A stretch of 42,359 bases of DNA, from positions 1 to 42,359 of the forward strand of contig CALHQW010000010.1 in assembly GCA_938040315.1 (NCBI GenBank), given 5' to 3'. Made by a program: the position numbers and the translations under genes. Every line of letters begins with the position of its first letter. Position 1 is the stretch's first letter. Source of the DNA: an uncultured bacterium. Its GTDB lineage: Bacteria; Hydrothermota; Tepidihabitantia; Tepidihabitantales; DTDR01. Under the pieces are notes generated by a model. The model did no database searches and was not told the origin of the DNA. It saw only the letters and a list, made by a program, of their open reading frames with translations. Of this stretch, positions 17,454-26,688 are shown piece after piece.

Positions 17454-20400
17454 TTATAGAGATTCTTTAAATTGGGCTCGGTTAATTTCGTATCTTTTTA
17501 TTAATCTTTGTAATTGTCTTCTATGGATACCTAATTGTTGGGCAGCGTGGGTTACATTGCCTTTTGTATTTTTTAATACTTCAATAATTTCTTCTTTTGA
17601 TAAAGTTTTTCTATTTATCTTTTCTATATTTATTTTTTGGAGTATTTCTGATAATTGTGGTTTGATTGTTATTAAATCATCTACCGAAATTCTTTTTTTA
17701 GTTGCCGCAACAACTGCGTAATGGACTAAATTTTGGAGTTCTCTAATATTTCCTGGCCAGGGATATTCCATTAATACAGAAATTGCTAAATCTTCAAAGC
17801 CAATAATTTGTTTATTATAAATTTGAGAAAATCTTTTTAAGAAATGGTTAGCAAAATGGGGAATATCACTTTTTCTTTCTCTTAATGGTGGTAAATGGAT
17901 AGTGACTGCATTTATCCGATAATAAAGGTCTTCTTTAAATGTTCCTTTTTTTACTTCCTCTTCTAAGTTTTTGTTAGTGGCGCAGATAAGTCGCACATCA
18001 ACTCTTTTTGTTTCAGTACTACCAACTTTTCTAATTATTTTCGTTTCTAAAAATTCTAAAATCTTTGGTTGGGTATTTAAAGGTATATTGGATATTTCAT
18101 CTAAGAAGATTGTTCCGCCGTCAGCCATTTCTAATAAACCTTCTTTATCTCTAACTGCGCCAGTAAATGCCCCTTTTACATGACCAAAAAGTTCAGATTC
18201 AAAGAGCGTTTCTGTAAGACCGCCACAATTAATTGTATAAAATTTCTTTCCACTTCTTTTACTTTTATTATGGATATATTCAGCAAGGACATTTTTTCCT
18301 GTTCCGGTTTCGCCGGTCAAAAGAATAGTGCATTCTGCTGGTGCGACTTTTTCTATTATTTCGTAGATTTTTTTCATCTGTTTTGATTTTCCTAAAATAA
18401 AACCTGTTTTTTCATCAATTATTAATCTTTCTTGAGAAATTATTGCATCCCTTTGTATTCTGGTAAAGATACTTGATCTATCAATTGTCGCAGCAAGAAG
18501 ATGGGCAATAGACATTAATAAACTTCTATCTTCCTCAAAGAAAATATGGGAAGTTATCCTTGAATCTAAATATATCGCACCAATAATTTTATCATTTGTT
18601 TTTAAAGGAACGCATAATAATGAACGAATTTTATTTAAAATCACACTCTTGGCATTTTTAAATCTTGGATCATTTAAGGCATCACTTACTAAAATTGGTT
18701 CAGGTACATATTTTATTCTTTTTATTGCCGACATTGATATCTGTGTCGCATCTTCTAAGGTTGAATGGTCAATTGCCCTTGCTGCGACCGGTGTTAATTT
18801 ATCATGGTGAAATAAGAACAAAATCCCCCTTTCCGCACCAGTCGCATCAATTGTTAAATCAATAATTTTTTCAAAAAAGTCTTCTTTTTCAACACCTAAA
18901 TTAATAATTTCCGAAATCTGATAAAATATTTTTAGATATTGACTTCTTTCAGAAACTTTTAATGTTCCGCTCTTTTCTAATTCTTTAACCTGTTTTTCTA
19001 ATAAATCAATAAATTCCAAATCCATCTTTGCCTTATAATCTTCAAAAATAACTTTTGCTTCTTCTAAATAAGATTTTAAAGATTGTAATTCTTTGTTATC
19101 CAATATTCTAAATCCAATAGTTTCACTTAATAGAAAAACTGGATTTTCAGGAATTTTTTTATAGCCCATTGTTAAAAAGAGCAATGTTTTTGCTATTTCA
19201 TATTTTATATTTAGTTTTTTATATTGAGAAATAACTGAAAATAATTTTTCTTTTCCCTCTTCTAATTTGCCAAGAAGCATCTGGCAAACTCCTAATAGTC
19301 TTTCACCATTTAAATAGGCAAAGATTTCACTTTTTTCCGAGATTATTGATAAAACCTTTTCCGCACACTCCTTTGCTTTTTTGATTTCGCCAAACAGAAG
19401 ATAAAATTCACCAGAAAATAAATAAAAATCAATTTCATCTTTCTTAATTATTTTTCCTGCCTGTTTTTTTAATTCTTCAAAATAAGAAAAACTCTGAGAA
19501 AGATCACCCTGTGCCAAATAATAAAGAATTTTTGATTTATTTAAATGGTAATCTAATTCAAATTTTTGGATTGATTCTTTTATATTTTCTAAGGTATTGA
19601 GAATATTTTCTGCCTCTTTTAATTTTCCCATTTTAATTAATAGTTCAAGATAATTTAAGTTTATAGCATAATAATAGTAATCTTTTGGTTGTTTTTCATA
19701 AATTTCTATTAATTCTTGATAAATCTCTTCTGCCTTTTGCCAATCATAAAAAGAATATAAACCAGCAAGATTTATTAAGCAGGTTCTTTCTTGTTCAATC
19801 ATGCCACTTCTTTTTGCTTTATTTAAGGCTTCTTCAAAATAATATCTTGCTTTATCAAACTCATTTTTTGTTCCTAAAATTGAGCCTACTCCAATTTCTG
19901 AGGAGATGATATTTGCTACTGATTTTCTTTCTAAACTTTCTTCATAGGATTTTTTATAAATTTTTTCTACTTCTTCTAAATCTCCTTTCGTAAAGAGTAA
20001 ACTGGCATAAAATTGTTCAAAACGATTGTATAACACTGGTTCAAAATCTTTTCCCATTTCTATAACATTTTTCATAATTCTTAAAGCATCGTCCAATTTT
20101 CCTTGATACCAATATAAAATGCTTAAATTATAATAAATACTTGCCTTTATTCTTTTTTCAATTTTTTTCTTTAAATTATTACTTAAATTGAGTGCCCTTT
20201 CTAAAGTTTTTTCTGCTTCTGTTAATCTATTAGTTTTGATCAAGGCAAAACCTTTATCGGTTAATAGTTTTATTGCCAATTCACTTTTTAAATCTTTTTC
20301 AAAATTTAGCCCTTCATCAAAATAATTAATTGCCTCTTCATATTTTCCTAAAAGAAGGGAGGCCACTCCTTGTTTTCTTAAAAACTTACTAATGATACCT

Positions 20401-22730
20401 TTTTCCTCTAAAATTTCTTTATCACTGAAGGCAACGCTAATTGCTTGTTTATAGGTGTCAATTGCTTCATTATACATTCCTAATAATTCCCGTAATTTAC
20501 CAATTTCTTCCAATGTATTAATTCTTTCTATTGCTTTTGCTTGTTTTGGTAAGAATTTTAATTTCATTTCATAAAAAATTAGGCTCTCTTTAAATAGAGA
20601 TAAATTTTTTGCCTTTTCGGCTGCTAAACTATTATAATATAGTGCTTCTTGCTGATTTTCTCCTTGAGCATAATGGAAGGCTAAATCAAAGATTACTTCT
20701 TCTTTATTTTTATCTTCTAACAGTTCTAAGGAGTTAGCAATTTTTTGGTGATACTCTTTTCTTTCTTCATAAAAAATTCCCTCTTGAATAATTACTTCCA
20801 ATATCTTAGAAGTGAAATAATATTTTGCACCTCTTTCTGATTTTATTGGTTTTAAAAAATTACTATTGATTAAAGATTGAATTTTTTTATAGATAAACTC
20901 TTCTTTATAATTTAACGCCTTTTTAATAAGTTCATCGGAAAAGGGTTTACCGAAAAGAGCACCGATTCTTAAAATTTCTAATTCTTCTTTGGATAATCTT
21001 TTAACCCGATTTTTAATAATTGTTGAAATATTTGTTGGTAGTGCAGTGAAGTCTTTTAAAAACTTTTCAAATTTCTCTTTATTATAAATAAATTTTCCAT
21101 CCGTAAAAATTAATATCTCCGATTCTAAAAGGTGATAAATTATTTCAATAATAAATAAAGGATTTCCTCCGGTAAGATGATAAAGGGCATTACTAAATTC
21201 TTCCAAATTAACACAAGGAGAAAGTAAATCTTTAATTAAAAGGAAAGTTTCTTCTTCGTCTAATGGTGGAAGTTCAATTAAGGAAAAGGTCTCCTTCTTT
21301 TTAAAGAGAGAGGAGAATTCAAGAAGTCTTTCTTCTTTTAGCGAACAGCCCAAAACAAAAATTCCTTCTTTTTCTAAGCCATAGGTGATATATCTAAAAA
21401 GATTTAAAGAAAGTCCGTCCATTAATTCTAAATCATCAAAGAATAAGAAAATTGGGCGGTTTTCTTTTTTTCTTATATCAATAATTGTTTGAAAGATTAT
21501 TTCGTAGAGGGTTAAAAGTTCTTTTTGAGCAGTCTCAATATCCCATTCTTCTAAGTTAAGTTTAAAATTAAGTAATTCTTTATTATATAAAGAAAAAGTT
21601 TTTATAAATTGTTCTAAGAGTGAGATATAACGTCCGCCAAGAGAACCACCGGTAAAATTAAAAGTAAGTGCATTTTCTACTTGGGCAAAGTACTTAAACT
21701 CTTGTGCTAATCTTGATTTACCAACTCCTCTTTCGCCCAGGATTAAAACAAATTTACTTTTATTTTCTTCTTTAACTTCCTTAAATAGATTCTTTAATTT
21801 TTCTAAAAATTCTTCGCGACCGATAAAACTTGTTGGATTTATTCTTTTTTGATAGGTTTTAAATTCAATAGTTTTTTCTTTTTTTAATAAGGGTTTTATA
21901 ATCTCAAAAATTTCGTAGGCATAATTTGGTCTTTTATTTACATTATAAGATATCAAATTATGGACCAACAAAGAGAATTTTTTTGGAGGAATTGGTAAAT
22001 TATTCTTTTTTGCTAATTCTTCACAGAAAGGAAGTTTTTCTTTGATAATCATTTCTAAGAATTTTAAGATATTAAAAGAATATTTTTTAGGGCCTTCTTG
22101 AGTGATAATTTCATACAAAATAACTCCTAAAGAATAAAAATCAGTTCGTGGGTCAATATAAGTTCCTTTTAATAGTTCTGGTGCGCAATAGCCGATAGTT
22201 CCACCAATTTCTAATGAAAGGGGTGCAATTTTTTCAGTAAATCCGAAATCTAATAATTTTATAACCGGTTCCTTTTCATTATATTTATCAATTTTTATTG
22301 AAACAAGAATATGTTCAGGTTTTAAATCTCCGTGGATTACCGAAAAAGAATGGATAAAATCTAAAACTTTTAAAATTTCAACAAGAACTAAAAGTAAATC
22401 ATCATTATAACCATTGGAGAAAAATTTATCAATAGGTAATCCTTCAAAATATTCCATTGTAAAAAATGGTAAAGAGTCATCCGAATAATTAAAATCTAAA
22501 ACGGCAATAATATTGGGATGATTAAAATGGGTAAGAAAATAAAACTCTTTAGAAATCCTTGAATAATATTCAGGTTTTTCTTTATATTCAGGTTTTAATA
22601 TTTTTAAAGCAATAACCCGATCACTAATTAGATCTTTTACCTTATAAACCTCACTAAATAAACCATCGCCTAAAAAAGATAAAACTTGATATCTATCTTT
22701 TATTAAACTTCCATCCTTAAAACCTGGCAT
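17454..22730 (-). CDS. Giant Ser/Thr kinase - ATPase - TPR - GAF - sigma-54 activator
   Basis: The 1,758-residue signal integrator has, in order: a kinase domain (about 13-275) with GDGLFSEVYKV, ALKIL, HGDLKPEH (catalytic Asp135), DFG at 161-163 and APE at 183-185; an AAA/STAND-like ATPase with Walker A GERGVGKS (332-339); TPR-like helical repeats (about 650-1240); a GAF domain (about 1255-1420); a sigma-54 activator AAA+ domain (about 1446-1670) with GETGTGKN (1473-1480), GAFTGA (1520-1525) and Walker B IFLDE; and a Fis-type helix-turn-helix (about 1732-1753). All key residues look intact. The kinase lacks the Arg of HRD (HGD). It likely activates RpoN promoters in response to ligand and phosphorylation. 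It diverges from the nitrilase gene and is flanked by TGCGACA elements. Confidence 0.93.
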   Translation of the reverse strand: MPGFKDGSLIKDRYQVLSFLGDGLFSEVYKVKDLISDRVIALKILKPEYKEKPEYYSRISKEFYFLTHFNHPNIIAVLDFNYSDDSLPFFTMEYFEGLPIDKFFSNGYNDDLLLVLVEILKVLDFIHSFSVIHGDLKPEHILVSIKIDKYNEKEPVIKLLDFGFTEKIAPLSLEIGGTIGYCAPELLKGTYIDPRTDFYSLGVILYEIITQEGPKKYSFNILKFLEMIIKEKLPFCEELAKKNNLPIPPKKFSLLVHNLISYNVNKRPNYAYEIFEIIKPLLKKEKTIEFKTYQKRINPTSFIGREEFLEKLKNLFKEVKEENKSKFVLILGERGVGKSRLAQEFKYFAQVENALTFNFTGGSLGGRYISLLEQFIKTFSLYNKELLNFKLNLEEWDIETAQKELLTLYEIIFQTIIDIRKKENRPIFLFFDDLELMDGLSLNLFRYITYGLEKEGIFVLGCSLKEERLLEFSSLFKKKETFSLIELPPLDEEETFLLIKDLLSPCVNLEEFSNALYHLTGGNPLFIIEIIYHLLESEILIFTDGKFIYNKEKFEKFLKDFTALPTNISTIIKNRVKRLSKEELEILRIGALFGKPFSDELIKKALNYKEEFIYKKIQSLINSNFLKPIKSERGAKYYFTSKILEVIIQEGIFYEERKEYHQKIANSLELLEDKNKEEVIFDLAFHYAQGENQQEALYYNSLAAEKAKNLSLFKESLIFYEMKLKFLPKQAKAIERINTLEEIGKLRELLGMYNEAIDTYKQAISVAFSDKEILEEKGIISKFLRKQGVASLLLGKYEEAINYFDEGLNFEKDLKSELAIKLLTDKGFALIKTNRLTEAEKTLERALNLSNNLKKKIEKRIKASIYYNLSILYWYQGKLDDALRIMKNVIEMGKDFEPVLYNRFEQFYASLLFTKGDLEEVEKIYKKSYEESLERKSVANIISSEIGVGSILGTKNEFDKARYYFEEALNKAKRSGMIEQERTCLINLAGLYSFYDWQKAEEIYQELIEIYEKQPKDYYYYAINLNYLELLIKMGKLKEAENILNTLENIKESIQKFELDYHLNKSKILYYLAQGDLSQSFSYFEELKKQAGKIIKKDEIDFYLFSGEFYLLFGEIKKAKECAEKVLSIISEKSEIFAYLNGERLLGVCQMLLGKLEEGKEKLFSVISQYKKLNIKYEIAKTLLFLTMGYKKIPENPVFLLSETIGFRILDNKELQSLKSYLEEAKVIFEDYKAKMDLEFIDLLEKQVKELEKSGTLKVSERSQYLKIFYQISEIINLGVEKEDFFEKIIDLTIDATGAERGILFLFHHDKLTPVAARAIDHSTLEDATQISMSAIKRIKYVPEPILVSDALNDPRFKNAKSVILNKIRSLLCVPLKTNDKIIGAIYLDSRITSHIFFEEDRSLLMSIAHLLAATIDRSSIFTRIQRDAIISQERLIIDEKTGFILGKSKQMKKIYEIIEKVAPAECTILLTGETGTGKNVLAEYIHNKSKRSGKKFYTINCGGLTETLFESELFGHVKGAFTGAVRDKEGLLEMADGGTIFLDEISNIPLNTQPKILEFLETKIIRKVGSTETKRVDVRLICATNKNLEEEVKKGTFKEDLYYRINAVTIHLPPLRERKSDIPHFANHFLKRFSQIYNKQIIGFEDLAISVLMEYPWPGNIRELQNLVHYAVVAATKKRISVDDLITIKPQLSEILQKINIEKINRKTLSKEEIIEVLKNTKGNVTHAAQQLGIHRRQLQRLIKRYEINRAQFKESL

Positions 22731-22737
22731 ATATTAA

Positions 22738-22765
22738 ATTATAACAAAAAAATTTAATAAGTCAA
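22738..22765 (-). promoter_or_regulatory. Leaderless-type promoter of the giant kinase
   Basis: On the minus strand, TTGACT (22765-22760) and TATAAT (22743-22738) are spaced by 16 bp. The ATG begins 7 nt after the -10 box with no ribosome site. Confidence 0.65.
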
Positions 22766-22773
22766 GAAAAAAA

Positions 22774-22825
22774 TGCGACAAATTAAATTGTCGCAAAAAT
22801 TTTATAAGTTATGTAAAATCAAATA
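22774..22825 (+). repeat. TGCGACA intergenic element, copy B, with inverted repeat
   Basis: TGCGACAA (22774-22781) and TTGTCGCA (22788-22795) form a perfect inverted repeat with a 6-bp spacer. It runs directly into the 31-bp core 22795-22825 shared with copy A. It lies between the divergent kinase and nitrilase promoters, 9 bp upstream of the kinase -35 box, a natural operator position. Confidence 0.65.
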
Positions 22826-22838
22826 ATTATTAAATAAT

Positions 22839-22867
22839 TTGATTTTTTATTAAATATTTATTATAAT
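22839..22867 (+). promoter_or_regulatory. Leaderless-type promoter of the nitrilase gene
   Basis: TTGATT (22839-22844) and TATAAT (22862-22867) are spaced by 17 bp. The ATG at 22875 is 7 nt after the -10 box, and no Shine-Dalgarno exists. Confidence 0.65.
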
Positions 22868-22874
22868 AAATTTT

Positions 22875-23675
22875 ATGGAGATACTTCTTGGTTTTTGTCA
22901 GTTTAATGTCTATTGGGGTGATAAAGAGAGAAATTTTAAAAAGGTAGAAAGTTTATTTTCGCAGTTAAAAGATAATAACTCTTTAAAAATAATTGTTTTA
23001 CCTGAACTATTTTCTACTGGCTATCTTTTTTTAGATAGAAAAGAAATTTTTAACTTATCAGAAAAAGTAGAAGGCGAGACTTATCATTTTTTAAAATATT
23101 TGGCAAAAAATTACAATTCAATTATCGCTGGAGGATTTTTAGAAAAAGAAAATAATAATTTTTATAATTCCTCTTTAGTCGTCGCACCTGATGGAAGTTA
23201 TTTGTTATATAGAAAAATCCATCTTTTTAAAGATGAAAAGGATTTTTTTGCCAAAGGAAATTTAAAATTAGGGATTTTTGAGTATAATAACTTAAAAATT
23301 GGCACTTTAATATGTTTTGATTATTTCTTTCCAGAGGCTGCGAGGACACTAGCAATAAAAGGAGCAGAAATTATTTGTCATCCCTCTAATTTGATTTTAC
23401 CTTATGCACCATTAATTACGCAGGTAAGAGCGTTGGAAAACCATATATTCTGGATATTGGCTAACAGAATCGGCATAGAAAAAAGAGGAGATAAAGAATT
23501 GAGATTTTTAGGAAAAAGCCAGATTGTCTCACCAAAAGGTGAAATTTTAATAAAAGTAGAAAATGAAGAGACTTTAAAACTTGTGAAAGTTAATATTAAT
23601 GAGGCTAAAGATAAAAAAGTAACCGATAAAAATGACCTATTTTTTGATAGAAGAACGGAATTTTATGAGATTTAA
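22875..23675 (+). CDS. Carbon-nitrogen hydrolase (nitrilase family)
   Basis: The 266-residue amidase-type enzyme has the Glu-Lys-Cys triad in context: Glu in VLPELFSTGY near residue 43, Lys in LLYRKIHLF near 116, and Cys in GTLICFDYFFPEAAR near 149. The C-terminal ANRIG segment is typical of omega-amidase / aliphatic amidase-like branches. The substrate cannot be read from sequence. It is a single gene diverging from the giant kinase, so it may be controlled by the shared intergenic element. Its 3' end overlaps the 3' end of argF by 39 nt on the opposite strand. Confidence 0.9.
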   Translation: MEILLGFCQFNVYWGDKERNFKKVESLFSQLKDNNSLKIIVLPELFSTGYLFLDRKEIFNLSEKVEGETYHFLKYLAKNYNSIIAGGFLEKENNNFYNSSLVVAPDGSYLLYRKIHLFKDEKDFFAKGNLKLGIFEYNNLKIGTLICFDYFFPEAARTLAIKGAEIICHPSNLILPYAPLITQVRALENHIFWILANRIGIEKRGDKELRFLGKSQIVSPKGEILIKVENEETLKLVKVNINEAKDKKVTDKNDLFFDRRTEFYEI

Positions 23676-24566
23676 AAGATATAAGATTAATGTTCTTTGA
23701 ATATGGAGACGATTTTCTGCCTGGTCTAAGACGATAGAATTTTTACTATCTAATATCTCATCAGTAATTTCTTCGCCCCGGTGAGCAGGTAAACAGTGCA
23801 TAATTTTATAATCTTTCTTTGCTAATTTTAATAATTCGGAGTTAATTTGGAACCCCTGAAAATCTCTTATTCTTTTCTCTTTTTCATTTTCCTGTCCCAT
23901 AGAGACCCAAACATCAGTATAGATATAATCACATTCTTTTACTACTTCTTTCGGATCGTTAGTTAAAATAACTTTATCTTTTGAGAATTCAATTATTTCC
24001 TTATCAGGTTCATAATTCTTGGGTGTTGCTACTATCATGTTAATTCCCAGGATTTTGGCACCAAGCATTAAGGAATGGCAGACATTATTGCCATCGCCGA
24101 TAAAACCTAATTTTATTCTTTCTATATTACTTTCTCTTTCCCAGATAGTATAATAATCAGCAAGTGCTTGACAAGGATGTTCATAATCATCAAGGGCATT
24201 AATTATTGGTATTGCGCTGTATTCTTTTAATTCCTTGGTGATATTATGGGAGAATGTCCGGACAATGATTAAATCAACCCATCGCGAGAGATTTTGAGCA
24301 ACATCCTTTATGCTTTCCCTTTTCCCCATTTGTATATCCTGGGGACTTAAATAAATAGAATCACCGCCAAGTTGTTTTAAGGCTGTTTCAAAGGTTACTC
24401 TAGTTCTTAAAGAAGGTTTTTCAAATATAAGGACACCAATTCTTCCTTTAAGTAAATTTAAAATCTTCTTTTTCTTAAAAATTTTTTTTAATTCTTTTGT
24501 TTTTTTAAATAAAAAAATAATCTCTTTTTTATTTAAATCTCTTAAGGAAATTAAATCTCTTTTCAT
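23637..24566 (-). CDS. argF: Ornithine carbamoyltransferase
   Basis: It transfers the carbamoyl group to ornithine, giving citrulline for arginine synthesis. The 309-residue protein has the carbamoyl-phosphate loop in FEKPSLRTRVTFE near residues 49-61 (SxRTR), HPCQALADYYT, and the MHCLPAHRGEEI motif with HCLP typical of ornithine rather than aspartate enzymes. It lies after the cation efflux gene but has its own promoter in the 37-bp gap. Its last 39 nt run under the nitrilase gene. An arginine decarboxylase in the same window would consume the product pathway. Confidence 0.94.
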   Translation of the reverse strand: MKRDLISLRDLNKKEIIFLFKKTKELKKIFKKKKILNLLKGRIGVLIFEKPSLRTRVTFETALKQLGGDSIYLSPQDIQMGKRESIKDVAQNLSRWVDLIIVRTFSHNITKELKEYSAIPIINALDDYEHPCQALADYYTIWERESNIERIKLGFIGDGNNVCHSLMLGAKILGINMIVATPKNYEPDKEIIEFSKDKVILTNDPKEVVKECDYIYTDVWVSMGQENEKEKRIRDFQGFQINSELLKLAKKDYKIMHCLPAHRGEEITDEILDSKNSIVLDQAENRLHIQRTLILYLLNLIKFRSSIKK

Positions 24567-24572
24567 AAAAAA

Positions 24573-24600
24573 ATTATAAAAAATTATTAAATATTTTCAA
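24573..24600 (-). promoter_or_regulatory. Leaderless-type argF promoter
   Basis: On the minus strand, TTGAAA (24600-24595) and TATAAT (24578-24573) are spaced by 16 bp, with 6 nt to the ATG and no ribosome site. It sits just after the cation efflux stop codon. Confidence 0.55.
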
Positions 24601-24603
24601 ATT

Positions 24604-25716
24604 TTATGGCTCAATGTGGATGTTTACTTTCTTTATAAAATCTAATTTTATTAGTTCTTCTTCAATATTATGAATTATCTTGTGAATTTTCGGCAATGGA
24701 TAATTTTTCTTGATTTTAATTTCTAAATCTACTTGGTATTCATCATAAAAAGGAAAGATAGATACTCTCTTTATTTCTTTTATTTCTTTTATCTCTTTTA
24801 ATTTTTGATAGATTAGGTCTTCTAAATTTTCTTTTTTTGAGGAATCTTCTTTTGGTTCTAAATGGATAAATACTTCTTCTACATTTTTTATTTTTTCTTT
24901 GATTTCTTTTTCCAAATTTTCGGTAAGTTCGTGGGCAGAAAATAGATTATGGTCTTTATCTAAACTTAGATGGAAATCAATAAAGATTTTCCCACCGCTT
25001 CTTCTTGTTCTTATATCATGGGCATACTTACCACCTTTGCTTTCCTTAATAATTTTTTCAATTTTCTCTCTTTCTTTCTCTTCTATTTGAGTATCAATTA
25101 AAATCTTGCCTTCTTTAATAAAAATTTTAAAACCACTTATTAAAATAATTATTATTAAAATAAAACTGATAATTGGATCTAATAAAAGATATTTTTCTCC
25201 AAAAATAATTGCTAAGGAAATGCCAATCGCTACCGCAATAGAAGAGAAAACATCCGAACGGTGATGATAAGCATTAGCAATTAAAAGAGAATTATTTAAT
25301 TTTTCCCCAATCTTTTTTGTTATTCTAAAAAGAATTTCTTTTGAGAAGACCGTTAAAAGCGAACCGGTTAATACATAGAAAGAGATTTCCTTAATAACTT
25401 TCTTTTTTAAAATATTAATAAAGGTAAGAAAGGAATTATAACCTAAATAAAGAGAGACACTAATCAACATTATTGCCAGCAGCAGAGCTGATAGATTTTC
25501 TATCCGATAATGACCATACGGATGGGTAATATCTTTTTCTTTTCGGGAAAGCGAAAGGGAAAAAAGAACACCAAAATCAGTAATCAAATCAGAAAAGGAA
25601 TGTATTCCATCGGCTACAATCGCTTCACTTTTTCCTAAAATTCCTAAAAATATTTTTAAAAAAGATAAAATAATATTTAAAAAAATACTAATTATTGTTA
25701 TTCTCTTAGCAGTCAT
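24604..25716 (-). CDS. Cation diffusion facilitator with two C-terminal dimer domains
   Basis: Proton-coupled divalent-metal (Zn, Fe or Mn type) efflux pump. The membrane part has about six helices. Metal site residues lie in ADGIHSFSDLITD (helix 2, His and Asp positions) and NAYHHRSDVFSS (helix 5). At 370 residues it exceeds the usual ~300: after the standard cytoplasmic dimerization domain (DIRTRRSGGKIFIDFHLSLD...VEEVFIHLEP) there is a second similar domain (KRVSIFPFYDEYQVDLEIKI...VNIHIEP). It starts 3 bp after tsaD, within the HIT-to-efflux run. A KEIKEIKEIK stretch links the two domains. Confidence 0.9.
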   Translation of the reverse strand: MTAKRITIISIFLNIILSFLKIFLGILGKSEAIVADGIHSFSDLITDFGVLFSLSLSRKEKDITHPYGHYRIENLSALLLAIMLISVSLYLGYNSFLTFINILKKKVIKEISFYVLTGSLLTVFSKEILFRITKKIGEKLNNSLLIANAYHHRSDVFSSIAVAIGISLAIIFGEKYLLLDPIISFILIIIILISGFKIFIKEGKILIDTQIEEKEREKIEKIIKESKGGKYAHDIRTRRSGGKIFIDFHLSLDKDHNLFSAHELTENLEKEIKEKIKNVEEVFIHLEPKEDSSKKENLEDLIYQKLKEIKEIKEIKRVSIFPFYDEYQVDLEIKIKKNYPLPKIHKIIHNIEEELIKLDFIKKVNIHIEP

Positions 25717-25719
25717 AAT

Positions 25720-26688
25720 TTAATTGGCAAAGGCTTCGATACTAAAATCAGAAGGACCTTCTTTTTGATATTGATAATAGGCAGCACAGGCAATCATTGC
25801 TCCATTATCTAAACATAATTCTTTTTTTGGTATAAAAATTTGATAATTTTTATCTTTTGCCAAAATATTTAGTCTCTCTCTTAATCTTTCATTTGCCGCC
25901 ACACCGCCTACGATGCCAATATTTTTGATATTAAATTCTTCGGATGCTTTATTGATTGCTACTAGTAGATAATCAATTACTGTTTCTTGAAAGGAATGGG
26001 CAACATCTTTTTCATTATAAGTAGGATTTTCTTTTAGATAATATAAGACAGCGGTTTTTAAACCAGAAAAAGAGAAGTTATAATTTTTTAACGTTGGAAT
26101 TGGGAAGTTAATATTTCTTTTACCTTCTTTTGCTAATCTTTCAATGTAAGGACCACCCGGATACGGTTTCTTAAGCATTTTGGCAACTTTGTCAAAGGCT
26201 TCACCACAGGCATCATCCAAAGTTTCACCCAAAAGTTGACACTCCAAGTTTTCTTTTAAAAGATATAATTCGGTATGACCACCCGAAATTAATAGAACAA
26301 TCATTGGTAATGATAAATTCTCATATTCTAAAACTAAGGAATAGATATGACCAACTAAATGATTTACCGCACGAAAAGGAATATTTAAAGAAAAAGCAAG
26401 ACCTTTAGCAAAAGATAAACCACAAAGTAAAGAACCCATTAATCCTGGTCCATTAGTCACACCAATTAAGTCAATCTCTTTTAATGAAACCTTTGCTACC
26501 TTTAAGGCAATTTCGGTAATGGGGAGAATAGTTTGAATATGAACCCTTGCCGCTACTTCCGGCACTACACCTCCGTATTGGGAATGAATAATTTGTGAGG
26601 CAATAATATTACTCAAAATTTCTTTACCATCTTTTATTACACCAACCGCAGTTTCATCGCAACTAGTATCAATACCTAATATCAACAT
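25720..26688 (-). CDS. tsaD: tRNA threonylcarbamoyladenosine transferase TsaD
   Basis: TsaD transfers the threonylcarbamoyl group from TC-AMP to A37 of ANN-decoding tRNAs, together with TsaB and TsaE. The 322-residue protein begins LGIDTSCDETAVG (ASKHA phosphate loop), has the metal-binding NHLVGH near residue 109, the SGGHTELY motif, and NIGIVGGVAANERLR near the C-terminus. It abuts the YbbR-like gene directly (no intergenic bases) and has no clear ribosome site. tsaB and tsaE are not in the window. Confidence 0.96.
   Translation of the reverse strand: MLILGIDTSCDETAVGVIKDGKEILSNIIASQIIHSQYGGVVPEVAARVHIQTILPITEIALKVAKVSLKEIDLIGVTNGPGLMGSLLCGLSFAKGLAFSLNIPFRAVNHLVGHIYSLVLEYENLSLPMIVLLISGGHTELYLLKENLECQLLGETLDDACGEAFDKVAKMLKKPYPGGPYIERLAKEGKRNINFPIPTLKNYNFSFSGLKTAVLYYLKENPTYNEKDVAHSFQETVIDYLLVAINKASEEFNIKNIGIVGGVAANERLRERLNILAKDKNYQIFIPKKELCLDNGAMIACAAYYQYQKEGPSDFSIEAFAN

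Noticed and set aside
24770-24803. Short tandem repeat resembling a repeat array
   Set aside because: It simply encodes the KEIKEIKEIK linker in the cation efflux protein; unit size and location do not fit CRISPR.
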